NCBI RefSeq assembly: GCF_900447045.1
Contig: NZ_UAWH01000014.1
Location: 680,501 to 744,500 of the forward strand
Source of the DNA: Clostridium paraputrificum
GTDB lineage: Bacteria; Bacillota; Clostridia; Clostridiales; Clostridiaceae
DNA: 64,000 nucleotides
Direction of reading: 5' to 3'
Shown: in pieces, positions 23,738-31,644 of the stretch
Layout of the letters: every line of letters begins with the position of its first letter
How positions within the stretch are numbered: the first letter of the stretch is position 1
The notes under the pieces: generated by a model
The model's input: only the letters and a program-made list of their open reading frames with translations
What the model was told of the DNA's origin: nothing
Database searches by the model: none
Program-made: the position numbers and the translations under genes

Positions 23738-25813
23738 ATGAATTTGTCACCTATAAATAATAAAAAGATGAATTTAAAAGAAAATTTAGATGTGCTTGTA
23801 GCTATAGGTGTAATAGGAATAGTTCTTATGATTATTATTCCATTGCCTAAGGGTGTATTAGATGTTTTATTAGCATTGAATATTACACTTTCAGTTGTAA
23901 TAATGCTTATAACAATGTTTACAACAAATGTATTGCAATTATCAGTGTTCCCTACACTTTTACTTGTAACTACACTTTTTAGATTAGCACTTAACATATC
24001 CTCCACAAGATTAATACTAACAGAAGCAGATGCAGGGAGTATTATTACTGCATTTGGAGATTTTGTAGTAGGTGGAAACTATGTTGTTGGTATTATTATA
24101 TTCATAATTATAGTTATTGTTAATTTCATTGTTATAACAAATGGTGCTGGGAGAGTAGCAGAAGTATCTGCAAGATTTACTCTTGATGCAATGCCAGGAA
24201 AGCAGATGTCAATAGATGCAGATTTGAATTCAGGGCTTATAGATGAAGCAATAGCAAAAATTAGAAGACAAGACTTGCAATCAGAAGCAGACTTTTATGG
24301 AGCGATGGATGGAGCATCTAAGTTCGTTAAGGGAGATGCCATTGCAGGTATAATAATAACTCTTATAAATATAGTTGGTGGAATTATAATTGGAGTTATG
24401 ATGAAGAATATGAGTGCTGGTGATGCTGCAAGCAAATATATAATCTTAACGGTAGGAGATGGGTTAGTAGGACAAATACCAGCATTATTAATATCAACAT
24501 CATCAGGTATTTTGGTAACTCGTTCAGGAAGCAGAGATAACTTTGGTAAAACATTTGCTAATCAGTTAACAGCTTTCCCAGTGGTAACAGGAATTGCAAC
24601 AATATTAATGTTTTCTATTGGAATTATTCCAGGTATGCCAAAGCTTCCGTTCTTTTTAGCAGCAGCTGCTATGGGAGTGTTAACATATCTTCTTTATAAG
24701 GAAGAAAATAAAAAGCAGGAATTAGCAATTGCTATGGAAGAAGATGAAATTGTTGAGATGGAAAGAAAAGAGCCAGAGAATGTAATGAATCTTATATCCG
24801 TTGAGCCTATGGAAGTTGAAATTGGTTATGGATTAATTCCATTAGCAGATGAAACTACTGGAGGAGATTTGTTACAAAGAATTGCCTCTGTAAGAAGGCA
24901 GTGTGCAATTGAAATGGGGATAGTTGTACAACCTATAAGAATTAGAGATAACCTACAACTTAGAACCAATGAATATGTAATAAAGATAAGAGGAACAGTT
25001 ATAGCTTCATCAGAACTTATGCCTAATATGTTATTATGTATGGACCCTACAGGTGACAATTCAGATATACCAGGAATTAAGACAATAGAACCTACATTTG
25101 GACTTCCAGCTGTATGGATTAATAAAGACCAAAGAGAGGAAGCAGAGATTAAAGGATTAACTGTAGTAGATCCAACAACAGTTATGGTTACACATTTAAC
25201 TGAAACAATAAAAGCACATTCTTATGAATTGTTAGGAAGACAAGAGGTTAAGTTAATTGTTGACAACACAAGAGAAAAATACAGTGCTGTAGTTGATGAG
25301 TTAATACCAGATCTATTAACTATTGGAGAATTACAAAAAGTATTACAGAACTTATTAAGAGAGAAGGTTCCAATAAAGGATATGGTTACTATTATGGAAT
25401 CTCTTGCTGATAATTCAAGAAATACAAAGGATATTGAATTATTAACTGAATATGTAAGATTCTCTCTTGCAAGAACTATATGTAATCAAATTATAAATGA
25501 AGATAGAGCAGTTACTGTTGTAACATTACATCCTCAGCTAGAAGAATTAGTAGCATCAAATATACAAAAATCAATTCAAGGAACATTCCCAACAATTGAT
25601 CCCGATACTACAACAAGAATATTTAATAATATAAGAGATACTATAGAATCAGTATATTTCTATAATAACCAACCAGTAATTTTGGTATCACCAAATATAA
25701 GATGTGTATTTAGAAAATTAATAGAAATGGCATTTCCTCATATAATGGTTATTTCTTTAAATGAAATTCCAAATGATGTTGAAATTCGTACTGAAGGAGT
25801 TGTAACACTGTAG
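23738..25813 (+). CDS. flhA: FlhA flagellar export gate protein
   Basis: The 691-residue protein has about eight N-terminal membrane segments, the FHIPEP-type signature ('RVAEVSARFTLDAMPGKQMS', 'DADLNSGLIDEAIAKIRRQD') and a large cytoplasmic domain from about residue 330. The cytoplasmic ring docks chaperone-substrate complexes. Length is normal. flhF starts immediately after its stop codon. Confidence 0.98.
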   Translation: MNLSPINNKKMNLKENLDVLVAIGVIGIVLMIIIPLPKGVLDVLLALNITLSVVIMLITMFTTNVLQLSVFPTLLLVTTLFRLALNISSTRLILTEADAGSIITAFGDFVVGGNYVVGIIIFIIIVIVNFIVITNGAGRVAEVSARFTLDAMPGKQMSIDADLNSGLIDEAIAKIRRQDLQSEADFYGAMDGASKFVKGDAIAGIIITLINIVGGIIIGVMMKNMSAGDAASKYIILTVGDGLVGQIPALLISTSSGILVTRSGSRDNFGKTFANQLTAFPVVTGIATILMFSIGIIPGMPKLPFFLAAAAMGVLTYLLYKEENKKQELAIAMEEDEIVEMERKEPENVMNLISVEPMEVEIGYGLIPLADETTGGDLLQRIASVRRQCAIEMGIVVQPIRIRDNLQLRTNEYVIKIRGTVIASSELMPNMLLCMDPTGDNSDIPGIKTIEPTFGLPAVWINKDQREEAEIKGLTVVDPTTVMVTHLTETIKAHSYELLGRQEVKLIVDNTREKYSAVVDELIPDLLTIGELQKVLQNLLREKVPIKDMVTIMESLADNSRNTKDIELLTEYVRFSLARTICNQIINEDRAVTVVTLHPQLEELVASNIQKSIQGTFPTIDPDTTTRIFNNIRDTIESVYFYNNQPVILVSPNIRCVFRKLIEMAFPHIMVISLNEIPNDVEIRTEGVVTL

Positions 25814-26929
25814 ATGATAATAAAAAAGTATTTAGTCAGTAATATGAATGAGGCTCTTACAAGAATAAGGTATGAACTGGGAAAGGATGCTATAATAGTA
25901 AGCCAAAGAAAAGTAAGAAAACCAGGATTTAAGGGACTTTTTTCTGAAAAGCAGATTGAAGTAACTGCTGCTGTAGAGAACTCAAGTAAGGGAACTGAGG
26001 AAAATTTTCAAAGTTCAATAAATGATATAAGAAAGATAATGGAACAAGAAATTGAAAATAAGCAAAGTGAAGTTTCAAAGCCTAGTATTTCAACTAAAGA
26101 GGAGAAGGAAGAAAAACTAGAAGCGGAAGTAAAAGAGATGAAGGAACTTCTAAATAAGGTAATAAAAAATACAACTAAGGAAGAAGAAAGGGATCCTATT
26201 AAGGAAGTACTAGAAAAAATAGATATAGACTTAGAGTTTTATAATGAGCTAAAAGATAGGATAGATATTGAGCACATAGAGAATTCCTTAAAAGAAGTTA
26301 TTAATGCAGACATTGAAATATCAGAAGAGAATTTAAAAGGAAGAATAGTTTTAGTAGGACCTACTGGAGTAGGAAAGACAACAACTATAGCTAAGCTTGC
26401 AGGAAAGTTATCTTTGATAGAAAAAAAGAAAGTAGGATTAATAACAGTAGATACATATAGAATTGGAGCTGTTGAACAATTAAAGACATATGCAGAAATA
26501 ATGAATATTCCATTTAAGGTTGTAGTTACAATTAAAGAGATGGAAGAGGCTATAGAGGCTTTAAAGGGAATGGATGTTATTTTAATAGATACTACCGGAA
26601 GAAGTAGTAAAAATACAATGCAAATTTCTGAATTAAGAGCATTTACAGAAAAAGCTAAGCCTGACAGTGTGAGCATGGTCATAAGTGCAACAACTAAGAA
26701 TCGAGATGTAGAGACTATATTACAAGGATATAAGTATTTAAATTATGACAATATTATAATAACTAAATTAGATGAAACAACTACTTATGGAGCTATTTAT
26801 AACATAAGTAAAAGGTCACAAAAGCCTATAAGATATATTGCAACAGGACAAAATGTTCCTGATGATATAAAAAATCCATCAAAGGATGATTTAATGAAGT
26901 TTATATTCGGGGAGGAATCCTTATGCTAG
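25814..26929 (+). CDS. flhF: FlhF SRP-like GTPase controlling flagellar placement
   Basis: The 371-residue protein has an N-terminal basic region, a charged linker, an N domain, and an SRP-type GTPase domain with 'GPTGVGKTTTIAKLA' (about residue 180), 'VDTYRIGAVEQLKTYAE', 'DTTGRS' and 'TKLDE'. FlhF sets the number and position of flagella together with FlhG. It begins with no gap after flhA, with GAAGGAG inside the flhA end as ribosome site. Confidence 0.97.
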   Translation: MIIKKYLVSNMNEALTRIRYELGKDAIIVSQRKVRKPGFKGLFSEKQIEVTAAVENSSKGTEENFQSSINDIRKIMEQEIENKQSEVSKPSISTKEEKEEKLEAEVKEMKELLNKVIKNTTKEEERDPIKEVLEKIDIDLEFYNELKDRIDIEHIENSLKEVINADIEISEENLKGRIVLVGPTGVGKTTTIAKLAGKLSLIEKKKVGLITVDTYRIGAVEQLKTYAEIMNIPFKVVVTIKEMEEAIEALKGMDVILIDTTGRSSKNTMQISELRAFTEKAKPDSVSMVISATTKNRDVETILQGYKYLNYDNIIITKLDETTTYGAIYNISKRSQKPIRYIATGQNVPDDIKNPSKDDLMKFIFGEESLC

Positions 26930-27771
26930 ATCAAGCGGAAAACTTAAGAAGATTAGCTAATAAGGATAACTCAAAGAAAAAGGCAAAAATAATTACTATA
27001 ACATCGGGTAAAGGTGGAGTAGGTAAAAGTAATTTTGTTGTTAATATGGGAATAACTCTTCATAAAAAAGGGAAAAAAGTATTGATTTTTGATGCAGATA
27101 TAGGGATGGGAAATGATGATGTTTTAATGGGAGTACTGCCTAGTTATAATGTTTTTGATCTTCTAGAGGGGAAGGATATAAATGAAGTAGTTGTAGAAGG
27201 ACCCTATGGAATTAATTTATTACCAGGAGGCTCTGGAATAAACTATATTGAAAACTTAGAAGAAGAGGAGAGGTTAGCCTTTATAGAAAAGTTAACTAGC
27301 CTAGATAAATATGATTATATATTCATTGATACTGGTGCAGGAATTAATAAAAATGTACTTGCATTTATAGCTTGTTCAGAAGAAACAATAGTAATAACTA
27401 CACCAGAACCAACATCTTTAACTGATGCTTATAGCTTAATAAAGGCTACAGATCATTTTAAATTAACAAATACCGCAAATGTAATAGTTAATAGAGCTTT
27501 TTCAATTAAAGATGGAGAAGAAACTTATAATAAGCTAAAAAGAGCTGTAGAGAAGTTTTTAACTATAAAAGTTAATTATTTAGGATCTATATCAGAGGAT
27601 AGAAAATTAGTTGAAGGGGTAAGGGCACAAGTCCCCTTTACAATATTACATCCAAAATGCGATGCATCTAAATCAATAGAAAGAATATCAAATAAGTTAA
27701 TAGGAAATGCGAGTGTAGAAAATATGGGAGCGGAAGGGTTGTTTAAAAAACTGTTCAGTTTATTTTCTTAG
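26923..27771 (+). CDS. flhG: FlhG (FleN/YlxH) MinD-like ATPase
   Basis: The 282-residue protein has the deviant Walker A 'SGKGGVGKSNF' (about residues 28-38), 'DADIGMGNDDVLMG' and 'FIDTGAGI', typical of the MinD/FlhG family. It has an FlhF-activating N-terminal stretch ('DQAENLRRLA'). FlhG stimulates the FlhF GTPase and limits flagellar number. It overlaps flhF by 7 bases. Confidence 0.96.
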   Translation: MLDQAENLRRLANKDNSKKKAKIITITSGKGGVGKSNFVVNMGITLHKKGKKVLIFDADIGMGNDDVLMGVLPSYNVFDLLEGKDINEVVVEGPYGINLLPGGSGINYIENLEEEERLAFIEKLTSLDKYDYIFIDTGAGINKNVLAFIACSEETIVITTPEPTSLTDAYSLIKATDHFKLTNTANVIVNRAFSIKDGEETYNKLKRAVEKFLTIKVNYLGSISEDRKLVEGVRAQVPFTILHPKCDASKSIERISNKLIGNASVENMGAEGLFKKLFSLFS

Positions 27772-27786
27772 AGGGGGAGTAAGGAA

Positions 27787-28416
27787 ATGAAAAAATTTAA
27801 ACTTGAGATTAATGGAAACATTCAAATTTTAGAGGGAGAGGTATTTTATAAAAGTAACCTACAGGATGTAACAGAAAGTTATATTTTAATAGATATTCCT
27901 GTTAATAATGGTATTTATCTTACTATGAATGATAATGATGAAATAGAGGCGGAACATTATGTAGATGGTGGTAGTTATTATAAGTTTAATTGTAGAGTAC
28001 TTGGAAGAACTAGGGAGGGAAAATTAAATTTATATAAGTTGTCAAAACCATACAACATAAGTAAAATACAAAGAAGAAATTATGTAAGAGTTGATATGGT
28101 AGAGTATGCTTTCTATAAGCTGCAAAATGATAATGGAGAAGAAGTATGGAAAAAGGGAATTATTCTTGACCTAAGTGGTGGAGGCATGAAGATAAAGATA
28201 GAAGAAAAATTATCTTTAAGAGATAGAGTAACAGTAAATATTTTTATAGCTGAAAATGAAAAGGTACAAATAGTTGGAGAAGTTGTAAGAGTTGAAAAGA
28301 GTAATACAGGCGAATATATATGTGGATTAAAGTTTAAGGAAATATCAGAAAGAACAAGAGATAAAATTATTCAAAAAGTATTTGAACAAATGAGAAAACA
28401 AAGGGGACTTGTATAA
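27787..28416 (+). CDS. PilZ-domain c-di-GMP receptor (YcgR/YpfA-like flagellar brake)
   Basis: The 209-residue protein has an N-terminal YcgR-like beta domain (about residues 5-95) and a C-terminal PilZ domain. The c-di-GMP signatures are intact: 'QRRNYVRV' (RxxxR) and 'DLSGGGMKI' (DxSxxG). YcgR-type proteins slow the motor by contacting MotA or the C ring when c-di-GMP is high. No cyclase or phosphodiesterase gene lies in the window. Confidence 0.9.
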   Translation: MKKFKLEINGNIQILEGEVFYKSNLQDVTESYILIDIPVNNGIYLTMNDNDEIEAEHYVDGGSYYKFNCRVLGRTREGKLNLYKLSKPYNISKIQRRNYVRVDMVEYAFYKLQNDNGEEVWKKGIILDLSGGGMKIKIEEKLSLRDRVTVNIFIAENEKVQIVGEVVRVEKSNTGEYICGLKFKEISERTRDKIIQKVFEQMRKQRGLV

Positions 28417-28430
28417 AAGGAGGAGTATTT

Positions 28431-29156
28431 ATGACCACCTTAAATCTATTAGAGGGAAAAGAACAAATTATTGAGGAATGTATACCATTAGTTAAATACA
28501 TAGCTTCACGTATTAGCTTAGGAAAAAATAAAAATATGGAATACGAAGATTTAGTAGGATATGGAATGATTGGATTAATAGATGCTATTTCTAAATATGA
28601 TGAAACTAAAGGCATGAAGTTTTCATCATATGCATCTATAAGAATAAGAGGAGCAATAATTGATGAAATAAGAAAGAACAGACCTATATCTAAAGGAGCT
28701 ATGGATAAGTTAAATAGATATAATGAAGCAGTAGAAACTCTACAAAAAACACTTTGTAGAGAACCGTCAATTGATGAAATTGCAAAACATATGAACTTAT
28801 CAATATGTGAAGTTGGAGAAATAGAAAATTATATTAACTATATATCAGTTGTTTCGTTAGAAGATATAGTATATTCCGATGATGAAGATATGACTATTAT
28901 GGGAATTATTGAAGATAAAAATAGTCCAAGCCCTGAACAAAGTTATGAAGAGAAGGAACAGATAGAGATATTAGCTAAAGCAATAGAATCTCTTAATGAA
29001 AAAGATAGAACTGTTTTAAATTTATATTACTATGAAAAGCTGACATTAAAAGAAATTGGAGCTGTTTTAGGGGTTTCTGAATCAAGAGTGTGTCAACTAC
29101 ATAGTAGAGCTATAAGAAACTTAAGGGAAAAGATGAAAAAAATTAATTATTTGTAA
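28431..29156 (+). CDS. sigD: Sigma-28 (SigD/FliA) flagellar sigma factor
   Basis: The 241-residue protein is of the FliA/WhiG family, with region 2 'YEDLVGYGMIGLIDAISKYD' and 'FSSYASIRIRGAIIDEIRK', region 3, and region 4 'LTLKEIGAVLGVSESRVCQL'. It should transcribe late flagellar genes such as the two flagellins, whose promoters at 3966 and 5455 fit the sigma-28 consensus. An anti-sigma FlgM gene is not in the window. Confidence 0.97.
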   Translation: MTTLNLLEGKEQIIEECIPLVKYIASRISLGKNKNMEYEDLVGYGMIGLIDAISKYDETKGMKFSSYASIRIRGAIIDEIRKNRPISKGAMDKLNRYNEAVETLQKTLCREPSIDEIAKHMNLSICEVGEIENYINYISVVSLEDIVYSDDEDMTIMGIIEDKNSPSPEQSYEEKEQIEILAKAIESLNEKDRTVLNLYYYEKLTLKEIGAVLGVSESRVCQLHSRAIRNLREKMKKINYL

Positions 29157-29171
29157 TGAGGGTGTGGAAAT

Positions 29172-29621
29172 ATGCCATTTATATTGATAGTTATAGGAGT
29201 TATTTTGGTGGTTTTAAACTATAAAGCTCTAAAAAAGGATGAAAGTTCCTTTAGTGATGTGTTAAAATACAAACAGAAAGATATGACAGAAGTAGAAGTA
29301 GAGATAGGAGCTATAAGAAGAGATATAGCTGAAAGCTTAACAGAACTTCAAAAAGAAATTTTAGAGATTAAACAACATATTAATTTCAATAATAATGTAG
29401 AAGATATTAAAGAAAACTTAGAAATAGACGAAGAATTAATTAGTAATAATTTAACTTCTATAGATGAAGAAGTGGATGTAATAAATGAAATAGATAATAA
29501 GAATAAAACAGAGGTCATAAGAGAATTAATTAGTTTAGGACTTAATGATGATGAGATTTGTGAAAAACTTTCTTTAGGTAAGGGGGAAGTATTATTAGTA
29601 AGGAATTTATACAAAAAGTAA
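29172..29621 (+). CDS. SwrB-like membrane-anchored protein with C-terminal helix-turn-helix-like segment
   Basis: The 149-residue protein has one N-terminal membrane helix ('FILIVIGVILVVLNY'), a charged coiled-coil linker and a C-terminal HTH-like stretch ('LISLGLNDDEICEKLSLGKG'). Bacillus places swrB directly after sigD; the architecture and position are the same here. SwrB promotes export-apparatus maturation. Sequence identity to SwrB cannot be judged without a search, so the assignment is positional. Confidence 0.6.
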   Translation: MPFILIVIGVILVVLNYKALKKDESSFSDVLKYKQKDMTEVEVEIGAIRRDIAESLTELQKEILEIKQHINFNNNVEDIKENLEIDEELISNNLTSIDEEVDVINEIDNKNKTEVIRELISLGLNDDEICEKLSLGKGEVLLVRNLYKK

Positions 29622-29824
29622 AGGAAGTATTTAACTTCCTATGTGATAAAAAGATCCTTATAGGAATTGGAATAGGCCTAATATTAGGTACAAGCCTTAT
29701 GTTTACATATAAATATAGTAATTCAATGACTGATGCTAAGATAGAAGAAAAAGCTAGAGGTCTAGGTATGCACACTAAGGATGAGTGTAAGGTGTTTTTT
29801 AAAGGGGATGAGAAAAATGATTAG
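29591..29824 (+). CDS. Small single-pass membrane protein, probable non-standard ATT start
   Basis: An open frame of 77 codons overlaps the end of the swrB-like gene by 31 bases and the start of flgF by 8 bases. It encodes a helix ('KKILIGIGIGLILGTSLMF') followed by a polar tail ('EEKARGLGMHTKDECKVFFK'). A stop (TAA at 29579) lies just upstream in frame, and no ATG, GTG or TTG occurs before the membrane helix. ATT 29591 (or 29594) sits behind AAGGGGG (29580-29586), like infC. Tight packing and sensible membrane topology favour a real gene; function unknown. Confidence 0.6.
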   Translation: MISKEFIQKVKEVFNFLCDKKILIGIGIGLILGTSLMFTYKYSNSMTDAKIEEKARGLGMHTKDECKVFFKGDEKND

Positions 29825-30584
29825 AAGTTTATATACAGCTGTTTCAGGAATGATATCATTAGAGAGCAGGCAAAGTACAATAACTAACAATATGTCTAAT
29901 GCCAATACAATAGGTTATAAATCTGAAAACCTAGCTATAAAAAGCTTCGATGAAGTATACATACAAAATAAAGATAAGATTGCTGCAGGTAAAAATGTTC
30001 CTCAAAGATTAGGGGCATTAAGTTTAGGAGCAGAAATAGATACTGTAGAAACTGCATTTACTCAAGGTGCGCTTAAAGATACTGGAAAGGTTACTGATTT
30101 TGCAATAAGTGGAAGAGGATTTTTTACAGTTCAAAGAGGTAATGAAAGACTTTATACTAGAGATGGTAACTTTCTAATTGGAAATGATGGTTTTTTAACA
30201 ACTACTACAGGTGATAAGGTCTTAGGAGTAAATAAGTATACAGGAAATATGGAACCTATATATGTTGGAAATGATAATTTTTCTATTGATAGAAATAATA
30301 ATATTTCAGTAGGTGGAGTTGCTACTCATTCATTAGCACTAGCTGATTTTCAGGATTATGGAAATTTGGAAAAGATGGGAGATAATTACTTCAGAGGAGA
30401 AAATCCAATGTATAATACAGTAGTTACTGTAAGCCAAGGATTTGTTGAAGCATCTAATGTTAATATTACAAATGAAATGGTAAATATAATTACAAATCAA
30501 AGAAGTTTTGAAACAAATCAGAAATTTGTATCAATGCTAGATGAAACTTTAAATAAAGCAGCAAATGATATTGGAAGAGTATAG
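29817..30584 (+). CDS. flgF: FlgF/FlhO-type flagellar rod protein
   Basis: A protein of about 255 residues with the rod N-terminus 'MIRSLYTAVSGMISLESRQS' and 'NNMSNANTIGYKSE', a central 'FAISGRGFFTV', and the C-terminal 'ASNVNITNEMVNIITNQRSF'. Upstream ATGs at 29781 and 29808 are in frame, but ATG 29817 is best spaced from AAAGGGG (29801-29807) and gives the normal family start. It is the first of two tandem rod genes, like flhO-flhP of Bacillus. Confidence 0.92.
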   Translation: MIRSLYTAVSGMISLESRQSTITNNMSNANTIGYKSENLAIKSFDEVYIQNKDKIAAGKNVPQRLGALSLGAEIDTVETAFTQGALKDTGKVTDFAISGRGFFTVQRGNERLYTRDGNFLIGNDGFLTTTTGDKVLGVNKYTGNMEPIYVGNDNFSIDRNNNISVGGVATHSLALADFQDYGNLEKMGDNYFRGENPMYNTVVTVSQGFVEASNVNITNEMVNIITNQRSFETNQKFVSMLDETLNKAANDIGRV

Positions 30585-30596
30585 GAGGACTAGGAA

Positions 30597-31367
30597 ATGC
30601 TTAGAACAATTTGGACAAGTAAAACAGGATTAAATGCTCAACAAGTTAAATTAGATACAATAAGTAATAACCTAGCTAACTCTGGGACAATGGGATATAA
30701 GAGAGTAGATGTAGGCTTTAAGGATTTACTTAATGAATCTTTAGACAGAAAAGGATATCCGGTAAATGATAAGGATGCATCTATGGGAACAGGAGTAAGA
30801 ACTACAGAGTGGTATAGAGATAATACTCAAGGATTCTTAACAGATACAGGACTTCCAACAGATCTAAGTATAGATGGAGAAGGATACTTTAGATTAGTTC
30901 AACCAGATGGATCATATGTTTATACTAGGGATGGTGCATTCCAAGTTGATAGTATGGGAAGACTTGTTGATACTAGAGGAAATAAAGTTTATATAGAATA
31001 CATAAATGGTAGAAACGAACAAAACACTGCATTAAACGCAAGAAACCTTTTAATTGATACAAAAGGTGGAGTATATAATAAAGAAGGAGATACCTTTATT
31101 AAGATTGGAAATATTCCTTTATATACAGCAGTAGGAACAAATGCTTTTCAATCAGTAGGTGATAATTTATTCCTTCCAGTAGGAGATGCTAATGTTCAAG
31201 TATCAACTAATGCAGAAATGTATCAAGGATTTTTGGAAGGTTCTAATGTAGATGTTGCTACAGAATTTACAGATATGATTGTTACTCAAAGAGCATTTCA
31301 ATTAAGCACTAAAGCAATGGAAAGTGCTGATGAGATGTGGGGAATGATTAATAATATGAGAAGATAA
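30597..31367 (+). CDS. flgG: FlgG/FlhP-type distal rod protein
   Basis: The 256-residue protein has 'VKLDTISNNLANSGTMGYKR' at the N-terminus, 'LSIDGEGYFRLV' in the middle and 'GSNVDVATEFTDMIVTQRAF' at the C-terminus, typical of FlgG-family rod proteins. It follows flgF by 12 bases with the ribosome site TAGGAGG. It is the last gene of the basal-body operon and is followed by a terminator. In C. difficile fliM and fliN come next; here they are absent. Confidence 0.94.
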   Translation: MLRTIWTSKTGLNAQQVKLDTISNNLANSGTMGYKRVDVGFKDLLNESLDRKGYPVNDKDASMGTGVRTTEWYRDNTQGFLTDTGLPTDLSIDGEGYFRLVQPDGSYVYTRDGAFQVDSMGRLVDTRGNKVYIEYINGRNEQNTALNARNLLIDTKGGVYNKEGDTFIKIGNIPLYTAVGTNAFQSVGDNLFLPVGDANVQVSTNAEMYQGFLEGSNVDVATEFTDMIVTQRAFQLSTKAMESADEMWGMINNMRR

Positions 31368-31371
31368 GATT

Positions 31372-31401
31372 GAAACTTTAGCTATGCTAAAGTTTCTTTT
31401 T
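31372..31401 (+). terminator. Terminator of the flagellar basal-body operon
   Basis: An 11-bp stem GAAACTTTAGC (31372-31382) with GCTAAAGTTTC (31386-31396), a 3-base loop, then TTTTT. Confidence 0.93.
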
Positions 31402-31406
31402 AATTA

Positions 31407-31495
31407 CTTTAGTACGAGAGGGATGGATATTTGTTTCCATGTGACATGGAGCTTTTGATGGAACAAACAAGATAAATTATCCACACCACCTTTTT
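31407..31495. repeat. Copy A of an 88-89 nt structured dispersed repeat
   Basis: It aligns over its full length with 58563-58650, roughly three-quarters identical by eye with one gap. Shared blocks are CTTTAGTACG, TTTGTTTC, ATGTGAC, TGGAGCTT and GGAACAA. It can fold: TGGATA (31424-31429) with TATCCA (31478-31483), TTGTT..CC with GGAACAA, and CCAT-GTGAC-ATGG. Both copies begin within 6 bases of a terminator T tract. No open frame; strand of function unknown. Confidence 0.8.
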
Positions 31496-31550
31496 GTTCA
31501 AAATAATTAGGATAACTTGGGCCAAAAAAGAAATGTTTAAATATTGTTTT

Positions 31551-31582
31551 AAATATATAAATATATAAATATATAAATATAT
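31551..31582. repeat. Four exact copies of an 8-base unit (AAATATAT)
   Basis: Simple-sequence repeat in the convergent gap between flgG and the pyrophosphatase gene. It is likely to vary in copy number. The rest of the gap 31496-31617 shows no gene. Confidence 0.9.
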
Positions 31583-31617
31583 AGTAAAAATGCGGGCTTG
31601 GATAGATTTTAAAAGAT

Positions 31618-31644
31618 AAAAAAACTGCCATGAGGCAGTTTTTT
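31618..31644 (-). terminator. Terminator of the pyrophosphatase gene (bidirectional shape)
   Basis: ACTGCC (31624-31629) pairs with GGCAGT (31634-31639) around a 4-base loop, with A residues on one side and T residues on the other. It overlaps the stop codon of the minus-strand gene. Confidence 0.85.

Noticed and set aside
31411-31421. AGTACGAGAGG in repeat copy A resembles the sarcin-ricin loop of 23S rRNA
   Set aside because: Copy B reads AGTACGCGTGG and the surrounding sequence does not follow 23S rRNA, so it is not an rRNA fragment.
31551-31582. CRISPR-like repeats
   Set aside because: An 8-base tandem unit without spacers and without cas genes is a simple repeat, not a CRISPR array.
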